A stretch of DNA of 42,391 bases from Acholeplasmatales bacterium (GTDB lineage: Bacteria; Bacillota_I; Bacilli_A; Acholeplasmatales; Anaeroplasmataceae): contig JAEELJ010000004.1 in assembly GCA_016288855.1 (NCBI GenBank), forward strand, positions 1 through 42,391. Reading direction: 5' to 3'. Positions 1 to 8,403 of the stretch are shown in pieces. The notes below the pieces were generated by a model, which was not told the origin of the DNA, did not search any database, and saw only the letters and a list, made by a program, of their open reading frames with translations. Position numbers and translations under genes: made by a program. Positions within the stretch are counted from its first letter, which is position 1, and the number at the start of each line of letters is the position of its first letter.

Positions 1-4
1 TGAG

Positions 5-50
5 TATAATTTAAGTTTGAATTCACTAAGTTTTCCATACTTAAATTATA
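5..50. repeat. 12-bp perfect inverted repeat
   Basis: Arms at 5-16 (TATAATTTAAGT) and 39-50 (ACTTAAATTATA) are perfect reverse complements separated by 22 bases. No T-run follows, so it is not an obvious terminator. It lies just before the terminator at 53-110. It could be an operator or the end of a unit lying left of the window; its function is not known. Confidence 0.5.
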
Positions 51-52
51 CC

Positions 53-110
53 AAAAAAATAGGTTCATTCCCAGATTACACTCTAGGTTTGAACCTATTT
101 TTTTATCTTT
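53..110. terminator. Intrinsic terminator, likely bidirectional
   Basis: A perfect 15-bp stem (53-67 with 90-104) is flanked by A-rich sequence on the left and a T-run on the right, so it could stop transcription from either side. It presumably ends a gene lying before the window. From here to the lipoprotein start at 274 I see no gene, only a 12-bp palindrome (169-180) and a possible -10 box (TATAAT at 232-237). Confidence 0.8.
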
Positions 111-273
111 TACAGAACTGTTATTTTTTTACAGCCTCTTTTTTATGCTTCAAGTTATAAATTGTTTACAATTATAATTGATTTGTAAAAAAAAAGGCTT
201 GTTGTCTATTTAATCATTTTTGATATTGATATATAATGAAATAAAGGGTAAACGATTGAAATGAGGTGTAAAT

Positions 274-1008
274 ATGAAGAAAATAAATAAATTTTTAATT
301 GTATTTAGTATAATATTAATTTCATTTTATTTGATATCTTGTAAAAACAGTAATGGTAATGAATTTAAATACCAATTTGAATATAATGAAGATTTTATAA
401 TTGAGTTAGATGATGAAACAAAAGAAGATATTAGAGTAGCATATGATGAAAAATATGGTTATGGTAAATTTTTTTGGTTAAATCCAAATGAATCCAATTC
501 TGATTTTTCATCTGAAAGTGATGTTATAGATTATGCAAGATCCTTTAATGGATTCAGAGCGTATTCAAAAATAGGAGATAATTATATTTTGGTACGTTTT
601 GGTGCACCATGGAGTTTTGGAATGTATCGTGATTATGATTTATATTATAAGGATACTTTATTAATAGAAGGTCGTGGATGTGAATTTGGAAGCTTCCTTG
701 GAGGTATCTATATTTATAATAATGGTGAAATAAGTGAAGTTTTAAGTAAGGAAAGTATTGATTCAAAAGATATTTTTGATTTATCAGAATTTGATTTTAT
801 AACTCTAGATGATGCTTTAAAAATTAAACAAAATCATGACAGTTTTAATCATTATTATTTCAGTAAATTCTTAAATGAAGAAGAATTAAAAACAAATGAT
901 TATAATGCTGCATATTATAGAATTAGAGCTGAACTTAAGAAAAACAATAATCCTACTACAACGACTTCACATGATCAAGATACTGAAATAACTATATCTC
1001 ATTCATAA
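274..1008 (+). CDS. Putative lipoprotein, unknown function
   Basis: A 244-residue protein with a lipoprotein signal peptide: MKK start, a hydrophobic stretch and a LISC lipobox with the modified Cys at residue 23. It is therefore probably anchored on the outer face of the membrane. The mature part is rich in Asp, Glu, Tyr and Phe and ends in a low-complexity tail containing NPTTTTS. I do not recognise a family. A ribosome-binding site (GAGGTG, 263-268) sits just before the ATG. The gene stands alone between two terminators, so it is probably monocistronic. Lipoprotein assignment is firm; no function can be given. Confidence 0.8.
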   Translation: MKKINKFLIVFSIILISFYLISCKNSNGNEFKYQFEYNEDFIIELDDETKEDIRVAYDEKYGYGKFFWLNPNESNSDFSSESDVIDYARSFNGFRAYSKIGDNYILVRFGAPWSFGMYRDYDLYYKDTLLIEGRGCEFGSFLGGIYIYNNGEISEVLSKESIDSKDIFDLSEFDFITLDDALKIKQNHDSFNHYYFSKFLNEEELKTNDYNAAYYRIRAELKKNNNPTTTTSHDQDTEITISHS

Positions 1009-1034
1009 ATATTTACTGAGGTTATAAAATAATT

Positions 1035-1064
1035 GACTAAGTAGAAATACTTAGTCTTTTTTTT
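1035..1064 (+). terminator. Intrinsic terminator
   Basis: A perfect 9-bp stem (1035-1043 with 1048-1056) closed by a GAAA tetraloop and followed by eight T residues. It ends the lipoprotein gene at 274-1008. Confidence 0.92.
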
Positions 1065-1066
1065 AT

Positions 1067-1092
1067 GAAAAAAAGAGGATTTTAATCCTCTT
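1067..1092 (-). terminator. Intrinsic terminator overlapping a stop codon
   Basis: An 8-bp stem (1073-1080 with 1085-1092) whose minus-strand reading runs into a U-tract. The stop codon of the minus-strand membrane protein (1082-1084) lies in the loop region. It faces the plus-strand terminator just upstream, so the converging units are insulated. Confidence 0.85.
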
Positions 1093-1371
1093 CTAAGTTG
1101 ATTGCTTTATATAAGGTTAATCTATAATAACCAAAAACAAATAAAACTGCAAATAAAATAAATATTATTGGTGCAATTATGATTAATGCTGAAATATTCA
1201 TCTTTTCTAAGCTTTTAAATATACCTAAGGCAAATAATCCAATTCCAGTAAGTAAACCTAAAATACCTATAATAATGAAAGGAATAGAAGTATAAGCTAA
1301 ATGCTTTTTAACCTTTATTCTTTCTTCAATTGGTTTTTCATTTAATTCAAGTATATAAAGTGCATTAAGCA

Positions 1372-1372
<1 letters not shown>
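1082..1372 (-). CDS. Small membrane protein, unknown
   Basis: A 96-residue protein with two predicted membrane helices (about residues 28-50 and 60-82), a charged N-terminus containing KPIEERIKVKKHL, and an acidic last few residues (NLEED). I do not recognise a family. Its ATG overlaps the trpS stop codon by one base (TAATG), so translation is probably coupled to trpS and expression would follow the Trp T-box. It is the last gene of that unit. It might be a small membrane protein that merely shares the trpS transcript. Confidence 0.75.
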
Positions 1373-2556
<1,184 letters not shown>

Positions 2557-2562
2557 ATAGTC

Positions 2563-2591
2563 ATTATAATACTTTTAGCTTTCTATTTCAA
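2563..2591 (-). promoter_or_regulatory. Promoter of the trpS T-box transcript
   Basis: On the minus strand, -35 TTGAAA (2586-2591), a 17-bp spacer and -10 TATAAT (2563-2568). The -35 box lies inside the last codons of the upstream minus-strand membrane protein gene. Confidence 0.85.
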
Positions 2592-2937
2592 TTCTTTTTA
2601 TTTTTTTTACAAGATAAACACACATAGGAATTAATGTAACAAAAGTAATTATTTGGATGGTGAAATAACATGTCCAAGATAAGAATTGGAAAGAAATGTT
2701 ATTATCATGAATTATTATATATGCAATAAGTGTTGCAATAATTGCATTAAATGTACATGCAATTTTATAAGATCTAGATTCTTTAGGATTAGTGATTGTT
2801 CCATTCTTTTTTCTATTAATAATATAAAGGATTATAAATAAGAAACCACCTAAAGATAAATATAATGATATTGCTATTGCTGGCAATAATAATATACCTA
2901 TTAAAATATAAAGAATAATTTTTCCAAAACTTTTCAT
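2575..2937 (-). CDS. Small membrane protein, unknown
   Basis: A 120-residue protein when started at the ATG at 2935-2937, which has an AAGAGGT ribosome-binding site. A longer frame reaches 2988, but its first ATG falls inside the -35 box of a strong promoter (2960-2988), so it would not be on the transcript. The protein has about three hydrophobic helices (residues 4-38, 60-74 and 88-110) and a basic C-terminus (KKIKRIEIE). No family recognised. No terminator is visible behind it, so read-through into the trpS leader is possible. Confidence 0.7.
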   Translation of the reverse strand: MKSFGKIILYILIGILLLPAIAISLYLSLGGFLFIILYIINRKKNGTITNPKESRSYKIACTFNAIIATLIAYIIIHDNNISFQFLSWTCYFTIQIITFVTLIPMCVYLVKKIKRIEIES

Positions 2938-2959
2938 ATTTACCTCTTTAAACAACATA

Positions 2960-2988
2960 ATTTTACTAATATTTTTTTGTTGTGTCAA
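2960..2988 (-). promoter_or_regulatory. Promoter for the small membrane protein
   Basis: Minus-strand -35 TTGACA (2983-2988, perfect consensus), 17-bp spacer, -10 TAAAAT (2960-2965). It predicts a leader of about 15 bases before the ATG at 2937, which decides that start. Confidence 0.85.
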
Positions 2989-3301
2989 TTTACTTTTTTA
3001 AACACAAAAATCAAAATAGTTCAAATTATTTAAATGTATAAAAATAGATGTAAAATTTTATAAAAAGCGTGTTTTAAACTTAATACTATTTTGTGTTCGA
3101 AAATTGTGCTACTGAACAGCTAAACACATTAAAAAATAAAATAAAAATTCATAAAAAAGTGAAAAATAACGAACAAAATACAATTTTTGTAAAAAATAAC
3201 GAAAAAAATGTAAAAAAATTAAAAAATGATATTGACTTATTTGTATAATGAAACTAAAATAATGGTATAATTTTTTATATATAAGGAAAGAGGTAGAAAA
3301 A
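2989..3301. promoter_or_regulatory. Gene-free region upstream of oppA with repeats
   Basis: A very AT-rich 313-base spacer. It holds an exact 12-base direct repeat AAAAATAACGAA (3162-3173 and 3192-3203, 30 bp apart) around a palindrome TACAATTTTTGTA (3179-3191). An extended -10 box TGGTATAAT (3263-3271) with a weak TTGTAT (3241-3246) is the best promoter for oppA. A ribosome-binding site (AAAGAGG) precedes the oppA ATG. No ORF is seen here. The repeats are visible; a role as operators is inference. Confidence 0.55.
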
Positions 3302-5527
3302 ATGAAATTTAAAACAATTGCTTTAACTAGTGCAGCATCACTTGCTGTATTAGCATTAGCTTCTTGTGGAAAAGGTTCTAGTACAACTACAGGAACTGGT
3401 GTTACAACAACTACAGGAACTGGTGTTACAACAACAACAGGTTCTGATACAACAACTAGTACAAATGATTATACTTTAACAGTACCAGAAAGCTTTACAC
3501 CAGAAGCTTCTATGGATGTTTCTGACATCGATTTAGAAACTGCAACAGACGAACAGTTATATACTAAGTTCTGGGGCACATATGAACAGGAAGTTGAGGC
3601 TGCTGAAAGTGCAACATCAACTGCTGAAAGATATTATCATTATGCTAAGGCAGAAGCTTATATCTTAGACCAAGCTTTATATTTACCAATGACTACTGAA
3701 GGTGGTACATATGGTCTTACAAGAGCTGCATATCGTTCAGTTCCATATGCAAAGTGGGGTTTAACTAACGAAAGATTAAACAATATTGCAGTAGCAACTG
3801 ATATTGTTAAGCCAGCTGACCGTCAAACTTTAAAGGCTAAATGGCAAGCTGCAAACAATGCAACTAATGAAGGTGGTTATTCAACATGGTCTGATGGTAC
3901 TCATACATCATCATATAACCCTGTTCAAGAATTAACTAATTTAGGATATACAGTTAAGCGTTCATTCAAGGCTGCATTATCTGAATTCCCTCAGACATTT
4001 GACCCAAGTAATACATATAGATCAACTGATATCGATCATATTGCTAACCTATATGATACATTAATCGAATATGATAACGCTGGAAATATCGTTCCAGGTT
4101 TAGCTGAATCTTGGACAAGAAGCCAAGATGGTTTAACTTATACTTTCAACATCCGTCAAGGTGTTAAGTGGGTTGATTCAACAGGAGCTCAAAAGCAAGA
4201 TTTAACAGCAAATGACTTCGTATTTGGTATCAAGAAAGTTCTTGAAAATGCAACTACATCATATATGTATGCTCCTTTAGCTGGTTATGATCCAGTATTA
4301 GCAGATGCAGGTACATTACCAGTTGAAAACTTAGGTGTACGTGCTGTTGATGACTATACACTAGAATTCACTTTATCTGAAAGAGTTGATTATTTCTTAA
4401 CATATTTAACATATGTTTCATATATGCCATTAAATCAGGCTTATTATGAATCAACTGCAACAGTAACTGAAGGTGAAACTACATATGAATATGGTTCAAA
4501 TAAGGATAAGACTTTATATTGTGGACCATTCTATGTAACAGAATTAACTGATGCATCAGCATTCAAGTTAAGAAAGAACTCTAATTACTGGGATGCTTCT
4601 AATACAACTGTTGATGAAGTTATTTATACATTCGATGATTTCTCAAATCAAAAGGCTACATATGATGCATTCAAGGATGGTACATATGATTCAGTTGGCT
4701 TAAATACTGAACGTATGGCATTAGCTAAGGCTGATGGTTTAGATCAATTCAAGTATGTTACTGATACAACTGCTGGTACTTACTTTGGTGGTTTCAACCT
4801 TAACCGTAAGGCTTATGCAACTGAAAGTTATGAAAGCACAACAACATCTACTAAGAGTGATGATGCTAAGGCATTAACTAAGAGAGCTATGTTAAATACT
4901 AACTTCCGTCGTGCATTATTAACTGCAATCAATAAGGAACAATTTAATGCTGCAGTAGTTGGTGCAGATGTTGCATTATTCTCATTAAGAAATACATATG
5001 TTCCATATGACTATGTTGCATTACCTGCAGCAACTGCAGGCTATGAAGCTGGTACAGTATATGGTGATGTTGTATTAGGCGAATTCAATAAGTCAAGCTG
5101 GGGTCAGTATGTAACTGCATTAGCTGATGGCTACAATGCATTCTATTCAACTGATTTAGCACAAGCATTCATCAATAAGGCATTTGAAGAATTAGGCTTA
5201 AGTGATACAGATGTTATTGAAATTGATTATCCATATCAATCATACATCACTGTTTATACTACACGTGCTCAAGTATTAAAGGCAAGTGTTGAAAATGCAA
5301 CTGGTGGAAAGATTAAGATTAATCTTGTTGCATGTAATGATAAGTATGCATTCTACTATAGCAACTACTATGTAGATGAAGCTTCTCAATTAAATTACGA
5401 TATTGATATTTCATCTGGTTGGTTACCTGACTTCGGTGATCCATCAACATATATTAATACATTCTCAAGAAGCGGAGATATGGTTAGATTAAACGGTATC
5501 AATGCTCATTCAAAGAGTGAAGAATAA
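3302..5527 (+). CDS. oppA: Oligopeptide-binding lipoprotein, apparently circularly permuted
   Basis: Solute-binding protein (SBP_bac_5 type) that would capture peptides outside the cell for the opp permease encoded next. Residues 1-22 are a lipoprotein signal (LASC, lipidated C22), followed by a Thr/Gly linker (27-55). Residues about 75-190, from EQLYTKFWGTYEQE through YAKAEAYILDQALYLPMTT to LKAKWQAANNA, resemble the C-terminal part of OppA/AmiA proteins. The usual N-terminal start (FPQTFDPSNTY, then IVPGLAESWT, YTFNIRQGVKW) begins only near residue 215. The protein ends shortly after DFGDPSTYINTF (710-721), where the missing C-terminal segment would begin. At 741 residues it is somewhat longer than AmiA-type proteins. 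The family call is firm; the permutation is a reading of the motif order, with alignments recalled, not computed. Confidence 0.93.
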   Translation: MKFKTIALTSAASLAVLALASCGKGSSTTTGTGVTTTTGTGVTTTTGSDTTTSTNDYTLTVPESFTPEASMDVSDIDLETATDEQLYTKFWGTYEQEVEAAESATSTAERYYHYAKAEAYILDQALYLPMTTEGGTYGLTRAAYRSVPYAKWGLTNERLNNIAVATDIVKPADRQTLKAKWQAANNATNEGGYSTWSDGTHTSSYNPVQELTNLGYTVKRSFKAALSEFPQTFDPSNTYRSTDIDHIANLYDTLIEYDNAGNIVPGLAESWTRSQDGLTYTFNIRQGVKWVDSTGAQKQDLTANDFVFGIKKVLENATTSYMYAPLAGYDPVLADAGTLPVENLGVRAVDDYTLEFTLSERVDYFLTYLTYVSYMPLNQAYYESTATVTEGETTYEYGSNKDKTLYCGPFYVTELTDASAFKLRKNSNYWDASNTTVDEVIYTFDDFSNQKATYDAFKDGTYDSVGLNTERMALAKADGLDQFKYVTDTTAGTYFGGFNLNRKAYATESYESTTTSTKSDDAKALTKRAMLNTNFRRALLTAINKEQFNAAVVGADVALFSLRNTYVPYDYVALPAATAGYEAGTVYGDVVLGEFNKSSWGQYVTALADGYNAFYSTDLAQAFINKAFEELGLSDTDVIEIDYPYQSYITVYTTRAQVLKASVENATGGKIKINLVACNDKYAFYYSNYYVDEASQLNYDIDISSGWLPDFGDPSTYINTFSRSGDMVRLNGINAHSKSEE
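3383..3430 (+). repeat. 24-bp tandem repeat in the OppA linker
   Basis: Two identical 24-base units (3383-3406 and 3407-3430) followed by a degenerate third. They encode the Thr/Gly linker between the lipid anchor and the folded part. The in-frame unit length means copy-number changes would only lengthen or shorten the tether. Confidence 0.85.
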
Positions 5528-5542
5528 TAATATGTAAAAATC

Positions 5543-5577
5543 AGGGTAGATTTTTAAAAAAATCTACCCTTTTTTTC
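5543..5577 (+). terminator. Intrinsic terminator after oppA
   Basis: Near-perfect hairpin of up to 13 bp (5543-5555 with 5558-5570) followed by a run of T. It separates oppA from oppBCDF, which have their own promoter, so the binding protein and the transporter can be made in different amounts. Confidence 0.92.
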
Positions 5578-5595
5578 TTTTTGAGTCCGAAAAAA

Positions 5596-5621
5596 TACAA
5601 AATTTAAAAAATGATTTTGTA
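5596..5621. repeat. Inverted repeat upstream of the oppB promoter
   Basis: TACAAAAT (5596-5603) and ATTTTGTA (5614-5621) are perfect reverse complements 10 bp apart, ending 25 bp before the -35 box. The TACAA/TTGTA half-sites also occur in the palindrome upstream of oppA (3179-3191). A shared operator is possible but unproven. Confidence 0.45.
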
Positions 5622-5646
5622 TGATGTACAAAAAAATATTTTTTAT

Positions 5647-5675
5647 TTGAATTATCAATCGTTTTATATTATAAT
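5647..5675 (+). promoter_or_regulatory. Promoter of oppBCDF
   Basis: -35 TTGAAT (5647-5652), 17-bp spacer, -10 TATAAT (5670-5675). The predicted transcript starts near 5682 and has an 80-base leader containing a hairpin (5706-5746). Confidence 0.85.
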
Positions 5676-5705
5676 ATAAAAGCATATTTTATATATGGAA
5701 GTGGG

Positions 5706-5746
5706 AGACGAAGTTTTATTATTTTTTACTTCGTCTAAATTTTTTT
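5706..5746 (+). terminator. Leader hairpin with T-run, possible attenuator
   Basis: A perfect 9-bp stem (AGACGAAGT 5706-5714 with ACTTCGTCT 5728-5736) and a 13-base loop, followed by AAA and seven T residues, all between the oppB promoter and the oppB ribosome-binding site. It has the shape of a terminator inside the leader. I see no competing antiterminator or known riboswitch, so regulation is inferred. Confidence 0.55.
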
Positions 5747-5761
5747 GAAGAGGGGTTTAAT

Positions 5762-7366
5762 ATGGCAGGTTATATATTAAAAAGAATAGCCAGATCATTT
5801 TTATCCATTATTGTAGTTGTATTTATAATCATGTTATTAGTATTCCAGCTAATGAACAGAGATGCAATTTTCCAAAGTATGAATTTAAATAAGTACACAG
5901 GAAACGCAAGAACTAACTTTAAATACACTCAATGGGCTAAATTTGGTTACTTAGACAAGGTCACATATAGTGATTATGTCGTCGAATTAGTAAAAGATAA
6001 AATATCAAATCAAGCATGGGAATCATACAATTTAGATAATTCTAAATCATATGGTGATTATTATGAAGAATATTATTCATTATATTATACTGATTATTTC
6101 AATGAATTATATGATTCAAAGATGAGTGAAGAAACTCAAACTGTTATAGATTTTAAAGAAAAATATTCTTCAAGAGGATATACAATTATTGATTTAAAGT
6201 CTACAGGAAAAACTAATCCAGCAGTTTTATTTGCTTCAAAAGATATTAATATTTTTGTAAGATTATGGAGATTCTTTGCAGGCGTAATCGTTATAGATAC
6301 TCCAAATTATGCTCAGGTTACAGATACATATAGAGCTAAATATGGCGATATTGAAAGAAAAATATATTTTTCAACTGATTATAATGGCTTACCATGCATA
6401 ATGGGTTCTGGTACAAAGCATAGATATTTATTATATTTTGATAATGTTTATCCATTCGTACATCAAAACTTTATTACTTTAAATCTTGGATATCAATATG
6501 CTTCAGGCAATGATTTCTTTGAATATTTCACAGAAAATCAGGATCCAAGTAAAGAAGTATATCAAACTTTACCTGATGGAACAAAGGGATATTCATCTTA
6601 TAATTATCATGAAAGAACATTCTCTCAAAATCCATTAGAGTCTGATGTTGAAGTTTATGGTGATACATATACAAATGTTTCAACATATAAGGAACAATTA
6701 TCTAGATTAGGTTATTCATTTGTAATTGGTATTATTTCAACTATTTTAGTATACTTAATTGGTATTCCTCTAGGATTATTATTAGCATTAAAGAAGGATA
6801 AGATTGCTGATAAGATTGGTAATTTCTATATTATCTTCATTATGGCAGTTCCATCTTTAGCATATATTTATATTTTCTCATTCCTAGGACATGAATGGTT
6901 AAAATTACCAAATAGCTGGCCTACTGGTACTAAGCCTTTAATTTATGTTTTACCTATCATATCATTAGCTTTACCATCTATTGCGACAATGATGAAGTGG
7001 GTAAGAAGATATACAATCGACCAAATGACTGCAGATTATGTTAAGTTTGCAAGATCACAAGGCTTTAGTGAAGGTGAAATTTATAGAAAGCATATCTTAA
7101 AGAATGCTTTAATTCCAATTGTACAAGGTATTCCTGCATCAGTATTAGGTGCTTTAACAGGTGCTATCATTACTGAAGGTGTATATAAGGTTCCTGGTAT
7201 GGGTAAATTATTAGTTGATGCAATCAATAAGAGTGATAATGGTGTTATCGTTGGTATTTCATTCTTCTATGCATTATTATCAATTGTTTCATTAATCTTA
7301 GGTGACGTATTAATGTCAAAGGTTGACCCAAGAATTTCATTTGCGAGCGGAGGAGGAAGAAAGTAA
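5762..7366 (+). CDS. oppB: Oligopeptide ABC transporter permease OppB, enlarged
   Basis: Membrane subunit of the peptide importer. Residues 8-31 form the first helix after the family-typical start GYILKRIARSF. The core permease domain begins near residue 318 and carries the cytoplasmic coupling loop (DYVKFARSQGFSEGEIYRKHILKNALIP) and the final VDPRI tail. Between them lies an external segment of about 280 residues, rich in Tyr, Asp and Asn; in ordinary OppB (about 310 residues in all) this loop is short. Total length is 534. The loop could dock the unusual binding protein, but that is inference. A GAGGGG ribosome-binding site supports the ATG. First gene of the oppBCDF unit. Confidence 0.93.
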   Translation: MAGYILKRIARSFLSIIVVVFIIMLLVFQLMNRDAIFQSMNLNKYTGNARTNFKYTQWAKFGYLDKVTYSDYVVELVKDKISNQAWESYNLDNSKSYGDYYEEYYSLYYTDYFNELYDSKMSEETQTVIDFKEKYSSRGYTIIDLKSTGKTNPAVLFASKDINIFVRLWRFFAGVIVIDTPNYAQVTDTYRAKYGDIERKIYFSTDYNGLPCIMGSGTKHRYLLYFDNVYPFVHQNFITLNLGYQYASGNDFFEYFTENQDPSKEVYQTLPDGTKGYSSYNYHERTFSQNPLESDVEVYGDTYTNVSTYKEQLSRLGYSFVIGIISTILVYLIGIPLGLLLALKKDKIADKIGNFYIIFIMAVPSLAYIYIFSFLGHEWLKLPNSWPTGTKPLIYVLPIISLALPSIATMMKWVRRYTIDQMTADYVKFARSQGFSEGEIYRKHILKNALIPIVQGIPASVLGALTGAIITEGVYKVPGMGKLLVDAINKSDNGVIVGISFFYALLSIVSLILGDVLMSKVDPRISFASGGGRK

Positions 7367-7367
7367 T

Positions 7368-8390
7368 ATGGAAAATAATAATATTTTAAATAATGAAATC
7401 ATATCCGAAGCTGATGAAAATAAGGTTGAAGAAATTAATGAAGATGAATTATTTAAATTTGTAGAAGAAGATCCTGAAGCATCTGAAAAAATCACTGCTC
7501 CAAGATATTCTTACTGGAAATCTGTATTAAGAGTATTCTTCAGAAAAAAATCAAACTGGGTAGCATTAGGTATTTTAATAATAATGTTATTATTAACATA
7601 TATTTATGGTAGTACAGTAAAAACCCCTTTATCAGACTACACTATTAATCCTAATGTATTAGTAAGTGAGTATAAGAATTTAACTCCAAAGCAAGCTATT
7701 GGTGAATTTGGATTCAGCTTAAAATGGATCTTAGGTACTGGTGCTTATGGTGAATCTACATTACAACATATTTGGGCTGGTGCTAGAATTTCATTAACAT
7801 TAGCTGTTATTTGTGCAGCTATCAATATGACACTTGGTGTTGTTATTGGTGCTGTATGGGGATTCTCAAAAAAAGTAGATGTTGTTATGACAGAAGTTTA
7901 TAACATTATCGCAAATATTCCATATATTTTATTCGTTTCAGTATTTGTATTAGTATTAGGACCTGGCTTCTGGTCATTTGTTATTGCATTAACTGTAACT
8001 GGTTGGTTAGGTATTGCATATTTCATAAGAACACAGGTTTTAATTATTAGAGATAGAGAATATAACTTAGCTTCTAAGTGTTTAGGTACAGGATTATTTA
8101 AGTTAACTACTAAGAATATCTTACCTTATTTAACATCAGTTATTGTTACTATTCTTGCAACTGAAGTACCATCATATATTTCATATGAAGTATTCCTATC
8201 TTATTTAGGAATTGGTATGGATAGTAATACTCCATCATTAGGTAAACTAATTCAGGCAGCACAGTCAAGTATGACTATTTACCCAATTCAATTCTGGGGA
8301 CCAGTATTAGTTTCATCATTATTAACAATAATTTTATATGTTGTAGGACAGAATTTAGCAGATGCATCTGATCCTAGAACTCATATGTAG
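7368..8390 (+). CDS. oppC: Oligopeptide ABC transporter permease OppC
   Basis: Second membrane subunit of the peptide importer. The start is set at the ATG at 7368 (GGAGGAAG ribosome-binding site, one base after the oppB stop), giving 340 residues; an upstream in-frame start would overlap oppB. Residues 1-45 are an acidic cytoplasmic tail. The first helix (around 65-80) follows the SYWKSVLRVFFRKKSNWVAL stretch typical of OppC. Five more helices follow, with the coupling loop REYNLASKCLGTGLFKLTTKNILPY and the C-terminal DASDPRTHM. It is the least modified of the transporter subunits, slightly long because of the N-terminal tail. Confidence 0.93.
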   Translation: MENNNILNNEIISEADENKVEEINEDELFKFVEEDPEASEKITAPRYSYWKSVLRVFFRKKSNWVALGILIIMLLLTYIYGSTVKTPLSDYTINPNVLVSEYKNLTPKQAIGEFGFSLKWILGTGAYGESTLQHIWAGARISLTLAVICAAINMTLGVVIGAVWGFSKKVDVVMTEVYNIIANIPYILFVSVFVLVLGPGFWSFVIALTVTGWLGIAYFIRTQVLIIRDREYNLASKCLGTGLFKLTTKNILPYLTSVIVTILATEVPSYISYEVFLSYLGIGMDSNTPSLGKLIQAAQSSMTIYPIQFWGPVLVSSLLTIILYVVGQNLADASDPRTHM

Positions 8391-8403
8391 TAGAGGTGAT
8401 ATC

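Noticed and set aside
247-260. cre site before the first lipoprotein gene (GGTAAACGATTGAA)
   Set aside because: At least three mismatches to the consensus on conserved positions and no palindrome.
3302-5527. OppA gene truncated by a frameshift or assembly error at its 3' end
   Set aside because: The stop codon is followed within 20 bases by a strong terminator, the frame is clean, and the missing C-terminal segment is found at the N-terminus, so simple truncation does not explain the data.
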